Notes under the pieces: model-generated | Databases searched by the model: none | Seen by the model: only the letters and a program-made list of their open reading frames with translations | Told to the model about the DNA's origin: nothing | Made by a program: the position numbers and the translations under genes | In this document: piece by piece, positions 55,702 through 63,919 of the stretch | How positions within the stretch are numbered: the first letter of the stretch is position 1 | Layout of the letters: each line of letters starts with the position of its first letter | Source: Enterococcus sp. BWR-S5 | Lineage (GTDB): Bacteria; Bacillota; Bacilli; Lactobacillales; Enterococcaceae | Length of the DNA stretch: 64,000 nucleotides | Assembly (NCBI RefSeq): GCF_016745255.1 | Contig: NZ_JADOEQ010000012.1 | Location: 96,038-160,037 of the forward strand | Direction of reading: 5' to 3'

Positions 55702-56115
55702 CTAGGTTTTGAAAAACTTTCTTAACGCTTGTCGAGCCAGAGTGTCCGCGCCTTTGTTTTTATTTTCCGGAATCCATTGAACGAGCAGCATGGAGAAGTG
55801 CGGCTCCAATTCTTTAAATTTGGCCAGATAAGGCTGGAAAATCGGATTTCCTGTATAATTTTTATCAATAGTTTGAACAGTAACCTTGCTATCAGAATGA
55901 AGGAGAATCGTCGTTTGTGTGTAGTGTTGCTCAACTAGCCACTCCAGGGCAGCGAGCAGAATTCGGAACTCTGCTTCATGGTTCGAACAAGTACCCAAAG
56001 GAAAATGGAGCTGTTCGTGGATGGCTTCGTCATTGAACGTACCGGTAACAACAACGCCGCCGCCGCTGGGACCTGGATTTCCTTTTGTTGCAGCATCGAC
56101 ATAAACTCGTAACAT
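55702..56115 (-). CDS. RNase HI-like (reverse transcriptase-like) protein
   Basis: 137 residues from ATG 56115 (AAAGGAG 7 bases upstream). RNase H fold with conserved acids: LRVYVDAATKGNPGPSGGGV (Asp), SNHEAEFRILLAALEWL (Glu), ILLHSDSKVTVQTI (Asp) and NKGADTLARQA (Asp). It lacks the classic basic handle region. Likely cleaves RNA in RNA-DNA hybrids. Divergent from ebsA, with 82 bases between starts. Confidence 0.85.
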   Translation of the reverse strand: MLRVYVDAATKGNPGPSGGGVVVTGTFNDEAIHEQLHFPLGTCSNHEAEFRILLAALEWLVEQHYTQTTILLHSDSKVTVQTIDKNYTGNPIFQPYLAKFKELEPHFSMLLVQWIPENKNKGADTLARQALRKFFKT

Positions 56116-56197
56116 AATTTTCTCCTTTATATTTTCTGTTTGAAGCACAAGTGTGCTACTATTATATCATATGAATTTTCAGTTAAGGGGTCGCTAT

Positions 56198-56635
56198 ATG
56201 AAACAAAAAAAATATCATTGGCAGCCGGAATTGTCAATGGCCATCATTTCTTGGTCATGCACATTCGCTATATTATTTCTGAGTTTGATTTTGTCTTTAG
56301 AATATACAAGACCTTACCTGGTAAGTAATATTGTGTTGGCTGTTTTTTTCGTTTTTGCTTTATTGGGGCTCAATCGTTATTTCAAATTGACGGATCGAGG
56401 TGTAGTGATTCATTATTTGCTTCCTTTCCGTAAAAAAGAGCTTCGACTAGAGAGTATACAAACAATTAAAATAGGAACAAAGAGTATTGAGATTGTTTCA
56501 GAGGCATTTTCTTCTGGTTCACGCATTTTCATTATGCCAAAAAAACAGAAGGAAGGCTTTATTGAAGCACTGAAGGAGAAGTCATTGACTGATAAAATTG
56601 TCTATGATGACCAGTTAAAATTAGGGGAGCATTGA
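56198..56635 (+). CDS. ebsA: EbsA family protein
   Basis: 145 residues from ATG 56198 (AAGGGG 7 bases upstream). Two membrane helices near the N-terminus (about 13-35 and 41-60) followed by a soluble PH-like domain (LTDRGVVIHYLLPFRKKELR and IFIMPKKQKEGFIEAL). Matches the EbsA family described next to EbsC in E. faecalis. Its role is not settled. Confidence 0.7.
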   Translation: MKQKKYHWQPELSMAIISWSCTFAILFLSLILSLEYTRPYLVSNIVLAVFFVFALLGLNRYFKLTDRGVVIHYLLPFRKKELRLESIQTIKIGTKSIEIVSEAFSSGSRIFIMPKKQKEGFIEALKEKSLTDKIVYDDQLKLGEH

Positions 56636-56756
56636 CATGCATAGCTTGGGGCTTAGGTGTACGGAGAATTGTGAATAATTTTCTGTACACCTTTTATTTT
56701 TGGGAAAAATAGGCTAATATAGTAAAAAAATGTAGGAACAGTGGAGGATAGGGAAA

Positions 56757-57233
56757 ATGTGGAAGAGTGAGAAGCAGAAAAAAGATACCTATGAATTGAT
56801 GATTCAACAATTAACTGGCCTGACAGAAATCGAGCACGATGTCATTGCGAATTTGGCCAACTCATCTGCGTTATTGGCAGATGCATTACCAGATACGGTT
56901 TTCGCCGGTTATTATTTATATAATGGAGATGAACTGGTTTTAGGACCTTTTCAGGGAAAGGTTTCTTGTACTAGAATTAAGTTGGGGAAAGGTGTTTGCG
57001 GGGAATCAGCAGAAAAGCAGAAAACATTGATTGTTGATAATGTCAAAACCCATGAAAACTACATTTCCTGTGATTCAGCAGCAATGTCTGAAATTGTTGT
57101 GCCGATGGTTAAGGACGGCGTTCTTCTGGGTGTATTGGATATTGATAGTGGTGTAACCTTCAGCTATGACGCAATCGATCAAGAGTATTTGGAAAAATTT
57201 GCTGCCGTTTTGATTGACCAATCAAATTTCTAA
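56757..57233 (+). CDS. GAF-domain free methionine-(R)-sulfoxide reductase
   Basis: 158 residues. fRMsr pattern: LPDTVFAGYYLYNGDELVLG, FQGKVSCTRIKLGKGVCGES (two Cys), NYISCDSAAMSEIVVPMVKD (third Cys) and GVLDIDS. These three cysteines are the catalytic and resolving residues known for the family. Reduces free Met-R-SO. Confidence 0.88.
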   Translation: MWKSEKQKKDTYELMIQQLTGLTEIEHDVIANLANSSALLADALPDTVFAGYYLYNGDELVLGPFQGKVSCTRIKLGKGVCGESAEKQKTLIVDNVKTHENYISCDSAAMSEIVVPMVKDGVLLGVLDIDSGVTFSYDAIDQEYLEKFAAVLIDQSNF

Positions 57234-57311
57234 TTCTTCCAGGAGCAGATGCTTCGTAACGATCCTCTCTTCATGAGATAATAAAGAAAAAATTGAGAGG
57301 ACGGAGCAACA

Positions 57312-57734
57312 ATGGAAGTATATTTAAATTTCAAAAATGAAGCAGCTGAAGCAATCAAGCTTTATGAAAAAGTCTTTGATACTTCGACAACGAATATCAT
57401 GACATTTGGAGAGATGCCTGAAGACCCTGAGCATCCAGTAACAGAGGAAATGAAGGATTTGATTTTGAATGCGAGCATGATTATCGAAGGAACGTATGTG
57501 ATGTTTTCCGATGTACCAGATGGAATGGGAATGCCTTTGGTGAAAGGAAATAATGTGTCATTGGTGGTCAGCACGGATGATGAAGAGAAAATTGATCGCC
57601 AATTTGGTTTGCTTGCAGAAGAAGGAACAGTAACCATGCCGTTAGGGCCGACATTCTGGACTAAAAAGTATGGAATGCTGACAGACAAATTTGGCATCAA
57701 TTGGATGTTTTCTTATTATAAAGAGGAGTCCTAG
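57312..57734 (+). CDS. PhnB-like VOC-superfamily protein
   Basis: 140 residues. VOC fold: VYLNFKNEAAEAIKLYEKVF, a middle YVMFSDVPDGMGMPLVKGNN, and C-terminal GPTFWTKKYGMLTDKFGINW. Family members are annotated PhnB or glyoxalase-like without a proven reaction. AGAGGACGGAGC upstream. Confidence 0.8.
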   Translation: MEVYLNFKNEAAEAIKLYEKVFDTSTTNIMTFGEMPEDPEHPVTEEMKDLILNASMIIEGTYVMFSDVPDGMGMPLVKGNNVSLVVSTDDEEKIDRQFGLLAEEGTVTMPLGPTFWTKKYGMLTDKFGINWMFSYYKEES

Positions 57735-57760
57735 TCGATAACTATTAGGAATTCAGATAT

Positions 57761-57803
57761 ATCAGACAGTCTATTTATCGGAGGCTGTCTGATGTTCTTT
57801 TTT
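57761..57803 (+). terminator. Rho-independent terminator
   Basis: Stem ATCAGACAG / CTGTCTGAT followed by GTTCTTTTTT. Confidence 0.75.
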
Positions 57804-57884
57804 CCAGAGCGTGAAGGGAAGGAGAATGGGAAAATAAGAGTGTCCATTCTCGATTTTCTTATAGGAAATTTACTCTGAACTATT

Positions 57885-57912
57885 TTGATTATTTTAACAA
57901 TTATGTTATACT
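57885..57912 (+). promoter_or_regulatory. ssrA promoter
   Basis: TTGATT, 16-base spacer, TATACT, with the tmRNA 5' end about 20 bases downstream. Confidence 0.65.
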
Positions 57913-57932
57913 ATTAAAGCACCAAAGTATCT

Positions 57933-58294
57933 GGGGGCGTTACGGATTCGACAGGCATAGTTGAGCTTGAATTGCGTTTCGTAGGTTACGTCTACGTAAA
58001 AACGTTACAGTTAAATATAACTGCTAAAAACGAAAACAATACTTTCGCTCTAGCTGCGTAAAACCAGCGGGTGAAGATCCTCTCGGCATCGCCCATGTGC
58101 TCGAGTAAGGGTCTCAAAATTAGTGGGATACGCTGAATTTTTCCGTCTGTAAAATTCAGAAGAGATTATCAGACTAGCGAAGAAGGATGTTTGTTTAGTG
58201 CCAGAACTCTTAGCGAAACCTAAGCATTAAACTATGAGCGTAGAAATTTAAGTGACAATATGTTTGGACGCGGGTTCGACTCCCGCCGTCTCCA
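57933..58294 (+). ncRNA. ssrA: tmRNA (ssrA)
   Basis: 5' end GGGGGCGTTACGGATTCGAC and 3' end GGGTTCGACTCCCGCCGTCT-CCA form the tRNA-like half (acceptor GGGGGCG, T-arm with GGTTCGACTCC). The tag frame reads (A)KNENNTFALAA then TAA, followed by pseudoknot sequence. The tag differs by one residue from the AKNENNSFALAA of E. faecalis. Rescues stalled ribosomes with SmpB. Its 3' end is a common integration site for mobile elements. Confidence 0.97.
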
Positions 58295-58301
58295 TACCTT
58301 G

Positions 58302-58357
58302 AAGAGTTAAAACGTTGATTTGTAAGGAATCACAGGCGTTTTAGCTCTTATTTTTTT
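58302..58357 (+). terminator. Rho-independent terminator of ssrA
   Basis: Stem AAGAGTTAAAACG / CGTTTTAGCTCTT followed by a long T-run. Confidence 0.8.
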
Positions 58358-58370
58358 ATTTTTGACCGAC

Positions 58371-58442
58371 TTTTGACTGACTTTTTTTCTTTTTTGAGTT
58401 TCTTTTTTGTCAGATACAAAAGAAATTTATTGTTATTTTAAA
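58371..58442. repeat. ~71 bp direct repeat, left copy (R1)
   Basis: TTTTGACTGACTTTTTTTCT, then TTTTTTGAGTTTC and TTTGTCAGATACAAAAGAAA; matches 61117-61187 with only a few differences. It begins just after the ssrA terminator. Confidence 0.7.
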
Positions 58443-58474
58443 TACTGATTAAGAGGTTAGAGCGATGGGAATAG

Positions 58475-58963
58475 TTATTTGTATTTTCGATGTGGGGTAT
58501 ATTCCGAGTTGGTTTTGCTTTTCTCTACTTTCTTCTTTTTGAATATATGTTCCCAAAGCCTAAAACCTAAATTAAGGGGATAAATCATAAGTAAGAAAGT
58601 GTTTGTACTAAAATTGATATTTTCCAAAATAATTGGATCATCAAATAATCTAAAAGTGAACATTAGATAAGTAATTAACAATGTAGAAAAATCTACAATA
58701 GCCTTGAACAAATCAGGCATAAACTCTTGATGTTTAAAAAAGTAGCCCGTTCCCTTTTCCCAATTATTTAGCAAAAAGGCAACAACACTAGAATTGATAA
58801 TGAAAAAACATAAAAACATTAGTAGTGACATATTTTCATTATTGTGGAAAAAAGTGATGTTTTTCCCTATGGCTAAGAATAATATTGTCGAAATAATGTA
58901 CGGAAAACCAACTAAATATATAAAGTGAAATAGTAAAGCAGAAAACTTATCACTCTTTTTCAT
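58475..58963 (-). CDS. Tandem membrane protein 1 (four helices, C-terminal TPHRKYK)
   Basis: 162 residues, AAGGAGG upstream of the ATG. Four membrane helices (about 11-31, 45-66, 90-108, 120-135) and a basic cytosolic tail ending TPHRKYK. It belongs with the next two minus-strand genes: same order of helices, the LGFRLWEHIF region aligned with AIRFYKLWHT of protein 2, and the same C-terminal motif. No family with known function recognised. The position next to ssrA and an integrase tail marks it as accessory. Confidence 0.6.
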   Translation of the reverse strand: MKKSDKFSALLFHFIYLVGFPYIISTILFLAIGKNITFFHNNENMSLLMFLCFFIINSSVVAFLLNNWEKGTGYFFKHQEFMPDLFKAIVDFSTLLITYLMFTFRLFDDPIILENINFSTNTFLLMIYPLNLGFRLWEHIFKKKKVEKSKTNSEYTPHRKYK

Positions 58964-58985
58964 TTTTGTACAACCTCCTTTTATT

Positions 58986-59030
58986 TTCCTTATAGTCTAT
59001 TAAGTCAAACATGAAAGCAGGTGTAAATTA
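58986..59030 (-). repeat. Repeated leader, copy 1
   Basis: TCCTTATAGTCTATTAAGTC, then AAACATGAAAGCAGGTGTAA; the same sequence with few changes is at 60230-60275. It is directly upstream of tandem membrane protein 1 on the minus strand (TTTACA and TTGACT could be -35 boxes), so it is probably a shared promoter. Confidence 0.55.
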
Positions 59031-59073
59031 TTATTACACACTTATCAATAAGACGTTAGAGTGGTGAGAATGG

Positions 59074-59616
59074 TTATTTATATTTTCGGTGGGGGTGGTA
59101 ATTACTTTTCTCAGTATGTGCATTTGTTTTCTTAAATTTTGAAATTTCATTCTTGCCTTTTTCTTTATATTTTTTAGGAGTGTGCCACAGTTTATAGAAA
59201 CGTATGGCACCATTTGCGGGATAAACGGCAAGAGCGAAAGACTGTAGAAGCATTATGTTTATTGAATCTTTTACTTTTGATAATGCGACTCCTAAAATCA
59301 AAGCAGATACTAAATATGAAAATAAGTCAAAAACTTTTGCTGAAAAATCAATATGAAAATTAAAGTATTTTTGAATCGTAATGACAATCATAAACAAATC
59401 GAAAAATGCAGTTACTACAATAACTATAGAAAAGAATCTGAGATAGTGCTCACGAACAAATTCAGGATATAAGAGTTTAGGTATCGCATAGTATTCTAAA
59501 AACATTATTAAAATAATATTGAATAAAACAACCATAAATGGAAAGAAAAAACCATAAAACCAATAATATGCCGACATAATAAAAGTTATTAGTTGGGAAA
59601 TAACTTTTTTTATCAT
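59074..59616 (-). CDS. Tandem membrane protein 2 (four helices, C-terminal HPHRKYK)
   Basis: 180 residues, AAGGGGGG upstream of the ATG. Four membrane helices (about 13-42, 66-85, 95-115, 120-140) and a long Lys-rich tail ending YHPHRKYK. Paralogue of protein 1. The conserved end suggests the tail contacts a common partner or that the copies arose by recent duplication. Function unknown. Confidence 0.6.
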   Translation of the reverse strand: MIKKVISQLITFIMSAYYWFYGFFFPFMVVLFNIILIMFLEYYAIPKLLYPEFVREHYLRFFSIVIVVTAFFDLFMIVITIQKYFNFHIDFSAKVFDLFSYLVSALILGVALSKVKDSINIMLLQSFALAVYPANGAIRFYKLWHTPKKYKEKGKNEISKFKKTNAHTEKSNYHPHRKYK

Positions 59617-59712
59617 GAATTGCCCCCCTTGTGTTTTTTCTCATAACCATTTAAACAAAACTTGAAAGCTATTGTAAATACTAAGTCAAATGTAGAAGTA
59701 CTAAGAATTAAT

Positions 59713-60170
59713 TACTTATATTTTCGGTATGGTTTATAAGGTGGAACAGTTATATCATTTTCGTCATTTATGTTATCATTTATAAAAGATTTTACGGCGC
59801 TTTTTTTAGGAAGAAATATTCCATAAATTTAAAACCGTTGTTTATTGGATAAACGAAGAAAAGGATAGTATTAATCATCATTGTATCAATTTGAGAATTG
59901 CCTTAAAAAATTATAACGAAAATATCATAGTTGTTAAATTTATGATAAAACCAAATTCCTTAATAAAGTTTAGGTCAGCTGTTCTCATAAGAAGATAGAA
60001 AACAGGTACGTTTATCAATAGTGATACTAGAAATATGATTCCTATAAACCTCAAAAAGTGTTTATCTGCATAAATTGCCGTTAAAGAGTGGAGAAAAACA
60101 AAAATGAGTATGTTCAAAATGAAAAGAACCAATAAACGAGAGGCAGAAGTGAAAAAAAATTTATCCCACC
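59713..60170 (-). pseudogene. Tandem membrane protein 3, broken
   Basis: A 73-codon stretch (LFILNILIFVFLHSLTAIYA and following) aligns with protein 2, with an open frame back to about 60170 but no start codon. After a TAA the downstream part is in other frames, and the expected end is still visible as PPYKPYRKYK with TAA at 59713-59715. So it is a third paralogue inactivated by frameshifts. Confidence 0.5.
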
Positions 60171-60229
60171 GTTGTTTTAATGTTTTAGAAGAAAGTTTTA
60201 GATAAAGTGTAGAAAAAAATCTCTTTTAA

Positions 60230-60275
60230 TTGTTCTTATAGTCTATTAAACCAAACATGGAAGCAGGTGTAAATA
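60230..60275 (-). repeat. Repeated leader, copy 2
   Basis: TTCTTATAGTCTATTAAACC, then AAACATGGAAGCAGGTGTAA. It is the upstream leader of broken membrane protein 3 and also contains the first codons of the plus-strand ORF at 60257, marking a junction. Confidence 0.55.
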
Positions 60276-60499
60276 CCTTGTATATAGAATTCTTACCGGG
60301 AGAGAAACATCTTGTCAAAAATGTGGTTATATCGAGAGCTCTCGATATATTTCAGGATGCGGGCTATCTGTTCACTTATAATGACTTGATTATTGATATC
60401 GATAATACGATTCAAGAGAAAGCCAAGCGACTTTTAGACCGGTTCAGAATAAAAACGCAGATTGTCAACGATAATAATAGTTTGGAGCAAGAAATATGA
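60257..60499 (+). CDS. Putative orphan toxin C-terminal fragment
   Basis: 80 residues. The ATG at 60257 lies inside the repeated leader; TTG 60278 with AGGTG upstream is an alternative. The unique part reads FLPGEKHLVKNVVISRALDI, then FQDAGYLFTYNDLIIDIDNT, and ends NSLEQEI. Its stop overlaps the ATG of an SMI1/KNR4 immunity gene by 4 bases (ATGA), the arrangement usual for a toxin tip and its immunity gene. It may be only the tail of a toxin joined to foreign DNA at the leader. No catalytic motif recognised. Confidence 0.4.
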   Translation: MEAGVNTLYIEFLPGEKHLVKNVVISRALDIFQDAGYLFTYNDLIIDIDNTIQEKAKRLLDRFRIKTQIVNDNNSLEQEI

Positions 60500-60969
60500 A
60501 AATAGATGAAACATCGGTAATCTTACCATTACCAACCAAAGAAGTTATTAAAAAGGAAGAAGGCTACTGGAGAGTTTCCTTACCATCTGAGTATAAGGAG
60601 TTTATCTCTATAAATGCTGGCGCAGTACCGATAACAAATGTCGTCACCATCAATTCGCACGAATATGTTATTGAAAGATTTCTATGTATTTTAGAGGATT
60701 GCAAGCAAAATGACTTGGCTATGTATGACATAGATGTTGTCCTATCACAGATAGAAGAAAGATTGACCGATAATGAGGATTTAGTTGGAGTCGAGTTATT
60801 GCCTATTGCAAGTTTGCTTGGCGGAGATTTTCTTTGCTTAGATTTTAAGGATAATGAAGACAATCCAAGCGTTGGAGTTTGGAAACACGATGAATCGTAT
60901 GAGTTAGAACCTGTATTTTTTAAAGGATTTTCTGATTTTAAAGAGTTTTTAAGAAGTTTAACTGAGTAA
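60496..60969 (+). CDS. SMI1/KNR4 family immunity protein
   Basis: 157 residues. SMI1/KNR4 pattern: VSLPSEYKEFISINAGAVPI, a middle VELLPIASLLGGDFLCLDFK and a closing PSVGVWKHDE, then FKGFSDFKEFL. Acidic and cytosolic. In bacteria the family mostly neutralises nuclease-type polymorphic toxins. Translationally coupled to the fragment upstream and followed by a small terminator. Confidence 0.8.
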   Translation: MKIDETSVILPLPTKEVIKKEEGYWRVSLPSEYKEFISINAGAVPITNVVTINSHEYVIERFLCILEDCKQNDLAMYDIDVVLSQIEERLTDNEDLVGVELLPIASLLGGDFLCLDFKDNEDNPSVGVWKHDESYELEPVFFKGFSDFKEFLRSLTE

Positions 60970-61012
60970 TAAAAGAACTAACTGACTAATTAGAAAAAAT
61001 AGATATTTTAGG

Positions 61013-61036
61013 TTGCCCATTGTCGGGCAGTCTTTT
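61013..61036 (+). terminator. Weak Rho-independent terminator
   Basis: TTGCCC / GGGCAG stem with AGTCTTTT after it. Confidence 0.45.
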
Positions 61037-61116
61037 ACATAGAAAAACAGCCTCTTATTAATAGAAGCTGTTTCCGATTGTTCGCCGTTATTTTTAGTTT
61101 GATAGTATTGAATTCA

Positions 61117-61187
61117 TTTTGACTGATTTTTTTCTTTTTTGAGTTTCATTTTTGTCAGATACAAAAGAAATTTACTGTTATTTTAAA
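61117..61187. repeat. ~71 bp direct repeat, right copy (R2)
   Basis: Matches R1 at 58371-58442. It contains the stop codon of the integrase remnant (61183-61185). Confidence 0.7.
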
Positions 61188-61467
61188 CGCTCATATAGTT
61201 GGCAAAGAGAGAAGCAGTTTCTGCTTTACGCCTAGAGGTGACATGAGTGTAAATATTTTTTGTTATCCTTATGTCGGAGTGTCCGAGCCTTGTTTGTACC
61301 TGTTCATCACTAGCGCCAGCTTCAAAAAGTATACTGCAATGAGTGTGGCGTAAACCATGTGTAGTGATGAATTTAAAATCATGTTTTTCAAATATTTTAG
61401 TACTGTATTTTCTTGTAACAGTCGGTTGAAGAAAATCATTTTGAAGAGTACTGAAAGAAGTTGTTTC
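61183..61467 (-). pseudogene. Tyrosine recombinase (phage/ICE integrase), C-terminal remnant
   Basis: Minus-strand open frame of 94 codons ending in stop TAA at 61183-61185. Catalytic motifs are clear: THGLRHTHCSILFEAGASDE (Arg and His), VQTRLGHSDIRITKNIYTHV (second His and nucleophile Tyr), then LFANYMSV. The N-terminal arm- and core-binding parts are missing; upstream sequence to about 61600 has no continuous frame. The element it served is lost, so it is inactive. Confidence 0.8.
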
Positions 61468-61765
61468 TTACTTAGCGTGTTAAAACCAAGGAAGAAATAC
61501 TGCTTTTTTTTTTGCGTTTTCCGCCTTTTTTAATTGGAAAGATTGTATCACCTATGCTAACGACACATTTCTAATTACTTGTTTGTGGTGTCCAAATGAT
61601 AAGTTTTGACTCCTCACTGATAATCTGAAAAAAATCACTTATTTCCACTTTTTTATGTGTTTGAATTAAATTACTAAAAGATTTTTAATCTATATTATAT
61701 ATAATTTTGATTTATCTATATATCGGTGTTAATATAAGGGCATTAATAGTGAAAGGATGTTATAT

Positions 61766-62245
61766 ATGAAAAAGTTAAGCTTATTAGTAGTTTTCTTAGG
61801 TGTCTTAGGATTCTTTACAATTGGTAGTGAGGCAGAAGCAACTACAGATGTTGTTGCTGAAAACTCTATGACCTCCATTATGCCGTTCGCATCTCCTAGG
61901 ATAGAGACCATCACACTGAAAAATGGGGAGTCGTACAGAATTGAAACAACAGTCATCGGATTAGGAGGCTACTGTAACACACGATTAAGAGTGAAAACAG
62001 TAAGTGGAGATCGTGAAGTATTTGCTCTGAAGGTGAATGACTCTGAGTATACGTGGGTTGCGAATGCGAGCGAATATATTATTCAGGATGGCGTAACTAA
62101 TCCAAAATATGGAGAGGTTGCTAAGCAATCTTTTACTATCACCAATTATTCAGCTGGATCAGTAGAATATAAAATTGGAGTAAAGGTTGGTTATGGAGCC
62201 ACTCCGATAGAAGCAGGAACAGATGCTGGAAATTTTGAGTTGTAA
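61766..62245 (+). CDS. Secreted protein, unknown
   Basis: 159 residues from ATG 61766 (GAAAGGATG upstream). Signal peptide MKKLSLLVVFLGVLGFFTIG with cleavage near AEA. Mature part is beta-rich (ITLKNGESYRIETTVIGLGG, EVFALKVNDSEYTWVANASE, QSFTITNYSAGSVEYKIGVK) with one cysteine. No anchor motif. It resembles small secreted beta-sandwich proteins; no function assigned. Confidence 0.6.
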   Translation: MKKLSLLVVFLGVLGFFTIGSEAEATTDVVAENSMTSIMPFASPRIETITLKNGESYRIETTVIGLGGYCNTRLRVKTVSGDREVFALKVNDSEYTWVANASEYIIQDGVTNPKYGEVAKQSFTITNYSAGSVEYKIGVKVGYGATPIEAGTDAGNFEL

Positions 62246-62327
62246 AATATAAGGGAAGTTAAGTTTGAGTGAACACAGGTATCGATGTTCCGTTCACCAC
62301 CTTGAAATTTGATTTCTAATATTTGTT

Positions 62328-62353
62328 AAGACCCCTAGCTGGGGTCTTTTTTT
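62328..62353 (+). terminator. Rho-independent terminator
   Basis: Stem AAGACCCC / GGGGTCTT followed by T7. Confidence 0.85.
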
Positions 62354-62510
62354 ACACAATAACTCAAAAATTTACAAGCCGGAGAGATTAAGTTCAATAG
62401 CATCGCTGATTTAAAAGTTTTGATTGATGCGGATTTGATGTTGAGAGAAATTGATAAATAGATAAGATAGGTTATCCTTCTTTTATAGATAGTATTTTTA
62501 AGGAGATAAA

Positions 62511-62643
62511 ATGAGACTTTTTATTAATACGAATCGATACCAAACGTCTTACAAGAAATTCCTCCGTTGTTTCTGACATTACAGTAGGTGAAGTAACTCA
62601 TGGTGGACATATGACTTATAGATACGCAAAAAGGATTGATTAA
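62511..62643 (+). pseudogene. Short frameshifted ORF, unknown
   Basis: ATG 62511 has a strong RBS (AAGGAG) and opens MRLFINTNRYQTS but stops after 21 codons. Another frame across the same DNA reads RLTRNSSVVSDITVGEVTHG, then GHMTYRYAKRID to TAA 62641-62643. A one-base shift near 62550 would join them into a protein of about 43 residues. Not recognised. The rest of the gap 62354-62725 shows nothing. Confidence 0.3.
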
Positions 62644-62725
62644 TACAATTCTTTCTTTATGTTTAAAAGTATTTTATTTTTAACTTAAAGGTTGCTAAAA
62701 TTAATTAAATGGAAGGAGAGATAGT

Positions 62726-63832
62726 ATGTTTAGCAAAGGAAAAGTAAATGTTAGAGAAATCAAACCGAAGAAAATGCTGCGCTTACCGATTCTGTTTGTA
62801 TTTTTTGGAATGTTGTTCATATTACCAGTAAGAGCAAGTGCAGAGGTACCAATCAAAGTTGATTTGAATTATGCGGAGCAAAAAGATTTAGAATTGATAA
62901 CAGGTGTTGGACCGGTGATAGCTGAAAGAATTGTTCAAGAACGGCCATTTGAGTCGGTGGATGATTTAATCAGAGTAAAAGGAATTGGGGCTAAAACTCT
63001 CGAAAAGATTAGGGCAGAGGACGTAGCTTTTGCTATTAAAGATTCAGAAACAAAGTCATATAAAGAATGGTTTCAAAATGATGAGTTGGCAAAAGATGTT
63101 TACTTTGCTTCATATGGTTTGGCAGGTCAAGGGCTAAGTATGTCCGAAGAAAATATTAACCAGAAGATTACCTATGAAAGTATTAAAAAAATAGATTTTA
63201 TGAGTTTTGAGTTAGATGTTTTCGATGGAAATATGGAGAATTTCTATTTACTTGGTAATTTGAATAGAATTTGTTTTGAGTTTACTTATGAAGAGGGGCT
63301 GTCTAAGGATAGGGACTTAAGTCCATTTAAAAATCTTAGAAATATATATTGCCTTGAATTTTGGGGTGCTTATTCCGAAAGAAATAATCTCATGTCGTAT
63401 AGTAAACAGTTATTGAAATATTTTCCCAAAGTACAAAGTATAGAATTTGATCGTTGTCATTTATCTTCAATAGATTGTTATGGAAACAAAATTCTTTCGC
63501 CGGAAGGAGAGGATTTACTTGATCAATTTCTTTCAAATCTATATCGATTTAAAGAATTGAGCTATATTAATATAAATTACTCAGATTTTAATAGTTTAGA
63601 GTTTCTATCAAAAATAGAAACTCTCAAACAGTTTAAAGGTTTTGGTGTGTTTTTACCCAGCGATTCTTTTGGCTATTCTCTTAGTGTAGAAAGGTATCTT
63701 CCTCTTCAAAAACTCCCTAACTTAAATTATGTGGAGATTATTTGCCCAGGAGCAGTTGAGAGAGAGGATGTTTATAATTTAGAAAAAGAAATTTCAAGCT
63801 TGCTACCAGGAGTGACAACTAACGTGTATTAG
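62726..63832 (+). CDS. Secreted helix-hairpin-helix (ComEA-like) protein with leucine-rich C-terminal part
   Basis: 368 residues, AAGGAGAG upstream. N-terminal signal/anchor (about 17-40, ending ASA), then a ComEA-type double HhH: VDLNYAEQKDLELITGVGPV, AERIVQERPFESVDDLIRVK, GIGAKTLEKIRAE (about 46-98). The remaining 270 residues contain irregular leucine-rich units (FKNLRNIYCLEFWG, FPKVQSIEFDRCHLSSI, FKELSYININYSDFNSLEFL, LPNLNYVEIICPGAV). ComEA binds incoming DNA outside the membrane, but the fusion to an LRR-like part is unusual and the gene is not in a com operon. Confidence 0.65.
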   Translation: MFSKGKVNVREIKPKKMLRLPILFVFFGMLFILPVRASAEVPIKVDLNYAEQKDLELITGVGPVIAERIVQERPFESVDDLIRVKGIGAKTLEKIRAEDVAFAIKDSETKSYKEWFQNDELAKDVYFASYGLAGQGLSMSEENINQKITYESIKKIDFMSFELDVFDGNMENFYLLGNLNRICFEFTYEEGLSKDRDLSPFKNLRNIYCLEFWGAYSERNNLMSYSKQLLKYFPKVQSIEFDRCHLSSIDCYGNKILSPEGEDLLDQFLSNLYRFKELSYININYSDFNSLEFLSKIETLKQFKGFGVFLPSDSFGYSLSVERYLPLQKLPNLNYVEIICPGAVEREDVYNLEKEISSLLPGVTTNVY

Positions 63833-63839
63833 ATATAGC

Positions 63840-63876
63840 AAAGAGGACTAGCTGTTTAGCGGTCCTCTTTCTTCTT
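63840..63876 (+). terminator. Rho-independent terminator
   Basis: Stem AAAGAGGAC / GTCCTCTTT followed by CTTCTT. Confidence 0.7.
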
Positions 63877-63893
63877 ATTAATGACTTTAGTCG

Positions 63894-63919
63894 GTTTCAA
63901 TCACTAAAGTGATTGAAAC
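63894..63919. repeat. Perfect 12-bp inverted repeat
   Basis: GTTTCAATCACT / AGTGATTGAAAC with a 2-base centre. It lies next to the minus-strand terminator and may be an operator or part of an RNA structure. Confidence 0.5.

Noticed and set aside
58270..61190. A second copy of the ssrA 3' end (attR) downstream
   Set aside because: I looked for GGTTCGACTCCCGCCGTCTC to the right of ssrA and found no convincing copy in the window.
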